From positions 25,206,681 through 25,270,680 of the forward strand of contig OZ026603.1 in assembly GCA_964020085.1 (NCBI GenBank): 64,000 nt of DNA. The letters run 5' to 3'. The position numbers and the translations under genes were made by a program. The stretch comes from Micromussa lordhowensis (taxonomy: Eukaryota; Cnidaria; Anthozoa; Scleractinia; Lobophylliidae). The notes under the pieces were generated by a model. That model was given only the letters and a program-made list of their open reading frames with translations, had not been told where the DNA came from and did no database searches. Of the stretch, positions 50,230-59,373 are shown one piece after another (the stretch's first letter is position 1; every line of letters starts with the position of its first letter).

Positions 50230-50970
50230 ATGTTATCTTATTGTGTTAAACAAAGAAAAATGACAGAATGTTTACCTAATTCTGAAACTTTTGTAATTAC
50301 AAAAAATGGTAAAAATGCAATGCGATGTATTTGTGCTGAATGTGGAATTATAAAATTTCGTTTTATATCACAAGAGGAAATGCAAGGAAGCGGTTTTGAT
50401 AAACTAATTGTCAAAGGGTTGGCTGCTGGTGCAAAAGGATTGTATAATCTTGGGAAAATCGGCGCTAGTAAAGCAATAAAATCAGATACCCTAAAAAATA
50501 AGGTTAAAGGTATAGGGAAAAGGTATTTAAATAGAGCAGTTGACTCTCTTGCTGATGATCTTTCTAAAAAAATTGACCCTAGAACAGGCTCTAATCTCGA
50601 TATTAATAAAGCAATAGGTAAGTTACCGAAACCGAAAGCTGGTTGGACTTTACCAGGACACAAATATACTGGTCCTTACAATGATTTAGAAAACCAAGTA
50701 AAATGGGATCGAGATACTGGTCAAATATATGAAATTTATGATAAGCCAACAGGTAAGACAGATGCTATAGCCATGCAACACGATGTTGATTACTCAGTAT
50801 GTGCTGATAAGGGAGTAAATGTAAAATCATGTAAAAATGTGGCTGACAAGAAAATGGTGAAAGCTTTAGATGCAATTCCCTGGAACGAGAGACAGTGGGG
50901 TCATTGGCTGGCTAGAAACACTATTAATACAAAGCAAAAACTTGGTTTAGGTGTAAAAAAAAAACGCTGA
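50230..50970 (+). CDS. Polinton zinc-ribbon plus phospholipase A2 protein
   Basis: 246 residues. Residues 1-45 are the DUF5679-like ribbon (SYCVKQRKMTEC, RCICAECG). M51-QGSG fits the adenain cleavage consensus. Residues 60-130 are basic and helical. Residues 135-215 are a parvovirus VP1u-type phospholipase A2: calcium-loop LPGHKYTGPYNDLE and catalytic MQHDVDYSVC (His184-Asp185). Such domains let virions breach endosomes. The frame ends in an A10 run and TGA; the next frame leads directly into the integrase, so the two may be one polyprotein. Start signal TTAATATATG. Confidence 0.85.
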   Translation: MLSYCVKQRKMTECLPNSETFVITKNGKNAMRCICAECGIIKFRFISQEEMQGSGFDKLIVKGLAAGAKGLYNLGKIGASKAIKSDTLKNKVKGIGKRYLNRAVDSLADDLSKKIDPRTGSNLDINKAIGKLPKPKAGWTLPGHKYTGPYNDLENQVKWDRDTGQIYEIYDKPTGKTDAIAMQHDVDYSVCADKGVNVKSCKNVADKKMVKALDAIPWNERQWGHWLARNTINTKQKLGLGVKKKR

Positions 50971-50971
50971 A

Positions 50972-51948
50972 AATGTAGATACATGGGAAGGGCTAGCTAA
51001 TGAGTTACACAAACCTATAAAACGAAATTTTACCAAGAGAAGAGTAATCGTTCATAAGGTAGATGACATTTGGTGTTCTGACTTAGTTGACATGCAAAAG
51101 CTAAGCAAATGGAACCGAGGTTATAAATATCTTTTAATGGTCTTAGACCTTTTCAGTAAATATGGTTGGATAGTACCTCTAAAGACAAAAACTGGCTTAG
51201 AAGTCTCTAAAGCGTTTGAAAGCATATTCAAGAAAAATAAGCCTAAAATGTTATGGGTAGACAAAGGAAAAGAATATTATAACAAAAATGTGCTGGATCT
51301 CTTAGCTAAGGATAAGATAACTATCTATTCCACTGAAAACGAAGAGAAATCATCAGTTTGTGAAAGATGAAATAGAACTATCAAAGATATAAAATGTATA
51401 AGAGATTCACTATGCAAAACAATACAGTCTACGTTGACATCCTTCCGAAAATACTCGCCTCTTATAACAACAGCCGACATAGATCAATAGGAATGACGCC
51501 TTTCCAAGCTAGAAAACCTCAAAACTATGGAAAAGTTTATTTTAATTTATATGGTGATTTAGAAAGAGACAATAGAAAACCCGAATTTAGAGTAGGTGAT
51601 AGAGTCCGAATAAGCAAATACAAAAGGGTGACCTTTGATAAAGGATATACTCCTAATTGGACTGAAGAAGTTTTCATCATAGACGAAATTCAATTCACTA
51701 ATCCTATTACTTATAAGATAAAAGACTTAAATGGTGAAGCGATTAAGGGTACTTTCTACAGAGAAGAGTTACAAAAAACAGATCAAGAGGTCTATAGAAT
51801 AGAAAAGGTCCTTCGTAAGATGAAGGACAGAGCTTTGGTCAAATGGACAGGCTATCCTAGTGAATTCAACAGTTGGGTGCCATTAAAAGATTTAGAAAAT
51901 TTATATTACAGAAAAATTATATTAAAGAAAAATTATAATATTTATTAA
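50972..51948 (+). pseudogene. Polinton integrase with chromodomain, broken
   Basis: An rve-type integrase begins without its own ATG after the PLA2 gene (ELHKPIKRNFTKRR), then VDDIWCSDLVDM (first Asp), MLWVDKGKEYYN (second Asp) and SSVCER (Glu). A TGA at 51368-51370 follows ER where most relatives have Trp or Phe, and the frame changes about 15 bp later. The remainder (NNSRHRSIGMTPFQA, SH3-like region) ends in a chromodomain (VLRKMKDRALVKWTGYP) typical of Polinton integrases, which may guide insertion to chromatin. It has no TATATA-ATG signal of its own, supporting synthesis as part of an upstream polyprotein. Confidence 0.88.
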
Positions 51949-51955
51949 TTATATA

Positions 51956-52526
51956 ATGTATGCAACCGGGAGCCCATCACTAGGAGCGTGCAACTACCCC
52001 ATATTCCTGTCACGGCGTTTTCACAGACCGATCTATTTTTAGCTTGAATTTACGGCAAATTCAGACCCCCGCAGGAACCTCAGTGACCAGTCACAAGCAC
52101 AGACTTAATTTTTAACTGATGTCATCATTTCACCAGAAGACTAAAAAGAAAAAGAGCCATTTTTTCCCTTACCGATGCACGCTCATGTAGACCGGAGCTG
52201 ACCTATTTCGCGGGAAAAGAAGTCTAAAAATAGATCGGTCTGTAAAAATGCCGTGACATAGGCTTAGAATGGGAGTTGCACGCTCCTAGTGATGGGCTCC
52301 TGATGCAACGGAAGAAGAAAGAATTAAAGCCATAAGAGCATCAAGAAATAAGTATCAGAAAAACAAAGAATGGTATTGTGATATCTGTCTTAATGGAAAA
52401 AATTACACTGCCAGAGGAAAATTTGGGCATTTAAAAACAAAGAAACATAATAAAAATGCTCAAGAAGTAAATTCACAAGCATCATTAAACAATATTAAAT
52501 TTGTGGATAATTTAATTTTATTATAA
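51956..52526 (+). pseudogene. Polinton C2H2-type zinc-finger gene split by a MITE
   Basis: ATG 51956 has the shared TTATATAATG signal, and the frame is cut after three codons by the insertion 51967-52302. After the second duplication the frame resumes from 52310 to TAA 52526 and encodes WYCDICLNGKNYTARGKFGH and KTKKH, a C2H2 finger of the RNA/DNA-binding type common in Polintons. Total size would be about 75 codons. Confidence 0.7.
51967..52302. mobile_element. 336-bp MITE inside the Polinton
   Basis: Terminal repeats of 29 bp with one mismatch (CGGGAGCCCATCACTAGGAG... and its complement), extending imperfectly to about 95 bp per arm (GACCGATCTATTTTTAG both ways). Flanked by ATGCAAC at 51960-51966 and 52303-52309; 8 bp with one mismatch is also possible, as for hAT elements. 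Confidence 0.88.
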
Positions 52527-52582
52527 TATAGTTTTTGTAAAAAATATATATTATAAAAAAAATTATATTTTTAAGATATATA

Positions 52583-55500
52583 ATGAGTACGCTATTAGAC
52601 ACACCTATTCCAAAGCCAAAAATAAAGTTCTTTCCAACCGATCCTGGAAAGAGATTTAAGTCTAAGGTAATGAAATTAATCAAACCATTAGCACCAACTA
52701 AATATGAACCAAAACCAAAGCCATGTACAATACGACCAGTGCCTTTACCGAGGCTAAAACCAATAAGGCCTAAAAAACCTGTACCTAAAAGTCTTCAACT
52801 AAAGGTTAAAAATTTGATTGATGAAATCGCTCCATATTATAAGCCTGAAGCTATTAGGGAGTTCAAGCGTTTATTAAAGTACATCCCTGAAGAACAAAAG
52901 GTAGAAATTATAGAAAAGGCTAGAGCTCTCAAAAACAATACCAAAAGTTATGAAGTAACTATCGTTAACAAATATGATGCTTCAGATCAGCTTTATGTCA
53001 CTAAAGCTTCAATTGAAGAGTTATTCAGAAGTATATTAGCGAGTAGAAAAGGATTTAATTTTAATATGACTCTACAAATACGCTTATCTAAAAGAGTAGA
53101 AGATGGTAAGACCTATCGAGAACCTTATTTTAGTAGCGATTCATTCACAGTAACAAACACTGAGGGTATAACTGAAAGTATAGAGATAGCGATTGAAAAG
53201 ATTTTAAACCTTATAGCAGTCTGGTTATCAGAAGGTTCTGGCTGGGTAATAGAACTAGTACTCTATCATTATCTTAACCTTGTTTCTTACCTTCCATTAA
53301 GAGGTAAATCTTATATTGAACTCCCAAAATGTTTACGTAACCCAATGAAAGGCTTGGTTAATCTAAAAAATCAGGATAATGAATGTTTCCGTTGGTGCCA
53401 CATCAGACATCTAAATCCTATCAAAAGAAACCCACAAAGGGTCACTAAGGCTGACAGAGAATATGTCAAACAGTTAGATTACACTGGTGTAACTTTTCCA
53501 GTCTCACTAAAGGATATGGGTAGGATAGAACGTCAAAATCAGATCAATGTTAGTGTTTTTGGTTGGGGAAAATATGGTGCTTACCCCATCAGAGTATCAA
53601 AAGGGCGTTTCAAAGATCATATAGAGCTGCTATGGATAGAAGATGAAAATGAGAATGGTCATTATGTTCTCATTTATAATTTTAACCGGTTTATGAGTTC
53701 TTTTACCAAACATAAAGATGTAAAACATTTTTGTATGCATTGTTTAAAATGTTGCTCTTCTATTAAAACTCTAGATCTAGAGATGCATCTAGTAGATTGC
53801 ATAGCAATCAATGGTACTCAGGCTGTCAGAATGCCTGAAGTCTATAAAGATAAAAATGGAAAAGAAATAATCCCAAAGGTCTATTTTAATAACTTTAAGA
53901 AAATGTTACCAGCTCCTTTTGTCATTTACGCTGATTTTGAAGCACTTACTGAAAAGATAGACTCTTGCCAACCAAGTAGTGACTCTAGTTACACTAACAC
54001 TTATCAAAGTCACCGGACTTGTAGTTTTGCTTATAAAGTAGTCTGCATTTACAGTAAAAAATATTCAAAACCTCTTGTACTCTATCGTGGTCAAGATGCT
54101 GTTGAAGTATTTATCCAGAAGATGTTCAGTGAAGTAGAAGACGCTCAAAGGGTAATAAGGAAAGAATTTAATAAACCGTTGGTAATGACAGATAGAGATG
54201 AAAAGTCTTTCCAAAATAGTACAGTTTGCTACATTTGTAAAAAAATTTTTCGAGAAGGAGAAGATGGAAAAGTAGATAAAGTACGAGATCATTGTCATAT
54301 TACAGGGTGTTATCGTGGTGCTGCACATAGCAAATGTAATTTGTCTTGGCAGATCTCTGCTGAAAAGTTAAAAATACCTGTTGTCTTTCATAATCTAAAA
54401 GGCTATGACTCACATCTAATAATGCAAAAGTTAGGTAAAGTAATTGTAAAAAAGATTAAAGAGATTCAGAGTGAAAATGATCTATTAAAAGAGGAGTTTG
54501 ATGAAGAGTTTAAAGACTTAGATTTTCAAGAATTTCTAGAAAAGCGTAAAGAGTTTAATAAAACGCTTAAAAGAGAAATAACTCTAAATGCAATTGCTCA
54601 AAATTTTGAGAAATATCTTGGTTTTAATCTTGGTCAACATCTTACTTTTATTGATAGTTTTAGTTTTATGAGTCAGAGCCTTGACCGGTTAAGCAGTAAC
54701 TTATCAGAAGACCTATTAAAGTATACTAGGAGAACCTTTCCAGATCCTGAAAGGTTTAATCTACTCAGAAGAAAAGGAGTCTATCCTTATGACTACATGG
54801 ACTCATTCTCTAGGTTCCGTGAGACCAGCTTGCCAAGGCGAGAAGATTTTTATAGCATATTAAATGACTCTCACATTTCAGAAGAAGATTATATGCATGC
54901 GCAAGATGTCTGGCGTACATTTGGGATAAAAAATCTAGGTGAATACCATAACCTATACCTGCAGACAGACGTACTTCTCCTTACTGATGTTTTCGAAAAC
55001 TTCAGACGTACCTGTCTCCAGTACTATAGCTTAGACCCTTGCCACTATTACTCAGCACCTGGGCTATCTTGGGATGCTTTACTGAGAATGACAAATGAAA
55101 ACCTAGAGCTGATTACTGACCTTGATCAGCAACTTTTCATTGAAAAAGGTATGCGAGGCGGAATTAGTACAATTACTCATAGGTATGCCAAGGCTAATAA
55201 CCGATACATGAGCGATTACAATCCCCAAGAGGAGTCAAGCTATATTATTTATTTAGATGCAAATAATCTGTATGGATGGGCTATGTTGCAACCACTACCA
55301 GTTGGGAAGTTTAAATGGTTAGATCCAACTCAGATTAAATTTGAGCATTATACTGATACTAGTAAAAAGGGACTTATACTAGAAGTAGACTTAGAATATC
55401 CCAGTGAGCTACACAGTTTACATAATGACTATCCTCTAGCTCCTGAAAAACTTAAAGTAACAAGTGATATGCTCTCTCCCTATTGTAAAGGTTTAAAAGA

Positions 55501-56616
55501 AGAACTTGGAATAAATAGTGGTCTTGTAGAAAAACTAGTACCTAACCTAATGGATAAAAAAAAGTATGTCTTGCATCATAGAAATCTAAAGCAATATTTA
55601 AGTCTCGGTTTAAAGATAAAAGAGATTCATAGAGCTTTAGAATTTACACAGAAACCATGGATGAAGAGTTACATTATGTTTAACACTGAAAAGAGAAAGC
55701 TTGCCACAAATAGTTTTGAAAAAGACTTTTTTAAATTGATGAATAACTCTGTGTTTGGTAAAACCATGGAAAACCTACGAAAACGTTCAAATATTCAACT
55801 ATTAACAGATGAAGAGTCATTGGTCAGATTGACTAGAAAGCCAACTTATGTCTCTTCTAAAATTTTTGATGAAGATTTAGTTGGGGTACAAATGAAAAGA
55901 GAAGTAATAAAGTTAGATAAGCCTTCTTATGTTGGTTTTAGTATCCTAGAGTTAAGTAAAACCTTAATGTATGATTTCCACTATAACTATATCAGAATAA
56001 AATACCCTGAGGCGCAGTTACTTTTTACTGATACCGACTATTTAGTTTACCATATAGTAGCAGAAGATGTGTATAGTGACTTTTACATGGATAAGCACTT
56101 ATTTGACAATAGTGACTATCCTAAATCTTCTAAGTTCTATTTTGATGAAAATAAAAAAAAGTAATTGGTAAATTTAAGGATGAGGCAACTGGGGCACCAA
56201 TCGTTGAGTTAATAGGTCTAAGAAGTAAAATGTATAGTTATAAGACAGAATTTAAGGAGAACAAGACTGCTAAAGGTGTTAAAAAGGGTGTTATCCGAAA
56301 AGAATTAAGCTTCGCAGACTATAAGGATACTTTATTAGGTCAAGGTACTATGAGACATAAGATGAAAAGTATCAGATCAGATTATCATCAGATTAAAAGC
56401 TATGAAATCAATAAAGTGTCACTATCCCCTTTTGATGATAAACGCTATATTTTGGATGATGGTATTACTAGTCGTGCTTATGGTCATAGAGACTCTCCTG
56501 AGATAATTAAAAAACCTGATCCAATATTTAAACTTCCAATATTTGATGTAGTAGTACCAAAAGATAGACCTAAAGTAAAAATAAAAAAAATATATTACAC
56601 TATAATATATGAGTAG
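52583..56616 (+). pseudogene. polB: Polinton protein-primed DNA polymerase B, one frame change
   Basis: About 1340 codons in two frames, 52583-56164 and about 56158-56616, joined at an A-run near 56155. A Pro/Lys-rich N-terminus is followed by the conserved Polinton region, exonuclease motifs YADFEAL (about 448) and NLKGYDSHL (about 604), an endonuclease VII-like zinc/HNH insert (CYICKK, RDHCHITG, CN; about 549-587), polymerase motif A YLDANNLYGWAM (about 890), motif B NNSVFGKTMEN (about 1053) and motif C FTDTDYLVY (about 1147). Motif C normally reads DTDS; here Ser is Tyr. It replicates the element. Start signal GATATATAATG. Confidence 0.95.
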
Positions 56617-56791
56617 TTACAAAAAGTTTTTATTAGAAGATTCACTTGATGATTCTTATGATTCATCATCCGACTATGAAATTAGTAGTCCAGATAGTAG
56701 TCAAACATTAGGTTCTCAAGATACTTATAGTAGTAGTAGTAGTAGTAGTAGTAGTCTAGATGGTTTTATTAGTAGTGATGAAAGTACTTAA
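56609..56791 (+). CDS. Polinton small acidic serine-rich protein
   Basis: 60 residues, Asp/Ser/Tyr-rich with a run of nine serines from an (AGT)n repeat. It overlaps the polymerase stop by 8 bp and has ATAATATATG before its start. No family recognised; it may be a phosphorylated regulatory protein or a relic. The triplet run suggests slippage. Confidence 0.55.
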   Translation: MSSYKKFLLEDSLDDSYDSSSDYEISSPDSSQTLGSQDTYSSSSSSSSSLDGFISSDEST

Positions 56792-56820
56792 AAAAATTGA
56801 AAATATTAGTAAATTATAGA

Positions 56821-57041
56821 TGCCATTAGCCAGAGCAGGAGAACGTGAACTAGCTTGTGTCTTCACTAAAATTGACAATAGAAAAACTAGACGAATATTA
56901 CATGAAGCAAATTTAGATCTCCAAAAGGTAGATATAGAGATTGCATCTAAATATATCCCAAGAGACCGAAGATTTGAAAGGATTCAGGTTATGAGCAGAC
57001 TAAGGGCTAAGTTAGAAGATAGGAGGAAGTCACGTTCATAA
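56821..57041 (+). CDS. Polinton small basic protein
   Basis: 73 residues starting MPLARAGERELACVFTKIDN, helical and basic. Start follows AAATTATAG. Stop TAA lies directly at the right terminal repeat. Not recognised. Confidence 0.6.
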
Positions 57042-57325
57042 TTTTCAAATTTACACTAACCACGCATCTTAGACGGGTCACGCATTTTAGTGTACGCTAA
57101 AAAATCAGCATACACTAAAAATTAAGCGTACACTAAAAATCAGCGTACACTAAAAATCAGCGTAATTTTTTTACACTAACCGCGCATCTTACACTATTAC
57201 ACTAATTTTAGCGTGGTTGTGCTAGCTTCCCCAATCAGCGTAATTTTTTTACACTAACCGCGCATCTTACACTACTACACTAATTTTAGTGTGGTTGTGC
57301 TAGCTTCCCCAATTACTATACTACT
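57042..57325 (-). repeat. Polinton right terminal inverted repeat
   Basis: Complement of the left end with a different number of internal modules; the GCTAGCACAACC block again occurs twice (near 57210 and 57290). It starts immediately after the stop codon of the last gene at 57041. Confidence 0.9.
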
Positions 57326-57331
57326 AAGATA

Positions 57332-58318
57332 ACAAGTGAAAAGCGAGGAGCACTGCACCACAAGACGTTTGGGAACAGAGTGGAGGAATAGAAGTACTTT
57401 GCAAGTACTTTCCCTATGGACTGAAGAAATCCAAGACAAGAGTTCGTTCAGAGTGAACTACGCAAATAGCAATGAAGTCTTTTTGACTGCAATCATTTGG
57501 CAAATAAAAAATAATCTGTTACCGCACTGTTTTTGCTTTGTTTTATTTTCTATTTGAGGACAATTTCCAAGTAAAAGTCTCGGGGATTTACACTCGGAAG
57601 GGCGTCATAACGAAGGTTTTCTTGCGTTACGAGTTTGGGGAGGGGCTTATTTTCGGAATTTTACGGTATTACCCTAACCATAATAATAAGCAGATAGATT
57701 TAGATTGCAATAATATTTTACAATTTTTATTACATGGATGAATGCTTTAGAAGTTCATATTACAACATTATGGAGTGTTGTAGAGAATGAGCAGAGTACA
57801 TACTAGGAAATATAACGTTTCTATACGTGCTCTTTACTTGACATGTTTTATAAATGACGTCGAAATTCATAATTAAAGCGGCTTCATATTTTAGTTGCTT
57901 TTCCATACACTCTTGTTACATGTCTTTTTGGAAAGAAACATTAAGGTGTTTTCAGGCCAAATCGCGATAAATTACCTATGACAAGGGTTGCCAAAAGGAT
58001 TTTGAGAATTTCTATGTTGCGTGACACAGCAACATACAGGACATACAGTAATCACTAATCTGACAAGTAATGAGTAAGCTTATTTAGGTAGAACAGTTTA
58101 GCTTGAGCTGTTTTGATTGTAACAGCTACTGATAAAGTAAAAGCTTGTAATGAACCCGGCTGGAGTAATGAGTTCTACAAAAAAAGCTGTGTACACAGTA
58201 CTTTATAGTTAGCTTAATTTTCATCAACGCGAAAAAATCCACATTTTATTTTACGCCTCCTCACCAATAGAATTATCCTAGCGAGTCGAGGGATATTCTG
58301 ATTTCGAATTTTTTGTCC
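57332..58318. other. Intergenic right of the Polinton
   Basis: No gene. A patch near 57700-57800 resembles the 3' flanks of lectin copies A and B (about 1380-1460 and 36820-36900), so it may be residual duplicated flank. Small open frames are unsupported. Confidence 0.45.
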
Positions 58319-58319
58319 T

Positions 58320-59373
58320 TTGTTCCCTCGTTGCCTGGTTGCCTGGTTGCCTCGTTCCGTCGTTCCTCTTTGCCTCGTTGCCTCGTCGCCTCGTCCCCTC
58401 GTCCCCTCGATCCTTCGATCCTTCGATCCTTCGTTCCTTCGTTGCCTCGTTGCCTCGTTGCCTCGTTGCCTCGTTGCCTCGTTGCCTCGTTGCCTCGTTC
58501 CCTCGTTCCTTCGTTCCTTCGTTCCTTCGTTCCTTCGTTCCTTCGTTCCTTCGTTCCTTCGTTCCTTCGTTCCTTCGTTCCTTCGTTCCTTCGTTCCTTC
58601 GTTCCTTCGTTCCTTCGTTCCTTCGTTCCTTCGTTCCTTCGTTCCTTCGTTCCTTCGTTCCTTCGTTCCTTCGTTCCTTCGTTCCTTCGTTCCTTCGTTC
58701 CTTCGCTCCTTCGATCCTTCGCTCCTTCGTTCCTTCGTTCCTTCGTTCCTTCGTTCCTTTGTTCCTTCGTTCCTTCGTTCCTTCGTTCCTTCGTTCCTTC
58801 GTTCCTTCGTTCCTTCGTTCCTTCGTTCCTTCGTTCCTTCGTTCCTTCGTTCCTTCGTTCCTTCGTTCCTTCGTTCCTTCGTTCCTTCGTTCCTTCGTTC
58901 CTTCGTTCCTTCGTTCCTTCGTTCCTTCGTTCCTTCGTTCCTTCGTTCCTTCGTTCCTTCGTTCCTTCGTTCCTTCGTTCCTTCGTTCCTTCGTTCCTTC
59001 GTTCCTTCGTTCCTTCGTTCCTTCGTTCCTTCGTTCCTTCGTTCCTTCGTTCCTTCGTTCCTTCGTTCCTTCGTTCCTTCGTTCCTTCGTTCCTTCGTTC
59101 CTTCGTTCCTTCGTTCCTTCGTTCCTTCGTTCCTTCGTTCCTTCGTTCCTTCGTTCCTTCGTTCCTTCGTTCCTTCGTTCCTTCGTTCCTTCGTTCCTTC
59201 GTTCCTTCGTTCCTTCGTTCCTTCGTTCCTTCGTTCCTTCGTTCCTTCGTTCCTTCGTTCCTTCGTTCCTTCGTTCCTTCGTTCCTTCGTTCCTTCGTTC
59301 CTTCGTTCCTTCGTTCCTTCGTTCCTTCGTTCCTTCGTTCCTTCGTTCCTTCGTTCCTTCGTTCCTTCGTTCA
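58320..59373. repeat. Octanucleotide satellite (GTTCCTTC)n
   Basis: About 130 units of 8 bp. From about 58503 to 59373 the unit is nearly uniform GTTCCTTC, with a few GCTCCTTC/GATCCTTC/GTTCCTTT variants near 58704-58760. The left part is mostly GTTGCCTC and other variants. Because 24 bp repeats contain no stop, frames on both strands stay open for over 350 codons; these are not genes. Confidence 0.98.

Larger units (their letters stand above)
38044..57325. mobile_element. Polinton/Maverick (adintovirus-like), complete ends
   Basis: The 19,282-bp element begins AGCAGTATAGTAATTGGGG and ends with the complement of AGTAGTATAGTAATTGGGG, flanked by the 6-bp duplication AAGATA (38038-38043 and 57326-57331). 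AG termini and 6-bp duplications are Polinton hallmarks. It encodes protein-primed polymerase B, retroviral-type integrase, packaging ATPase, adenain-like protease, major and minor capsid proteins, core proteins and fibre-like proteins. The left half is transcribed leftwards and the right half rightwards from a divergent region near 44330-44470. Composition is AT-rich compared with the flanks. Multiple gene breaks show this copy is not functional as it stands. Confidence 0.97.
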
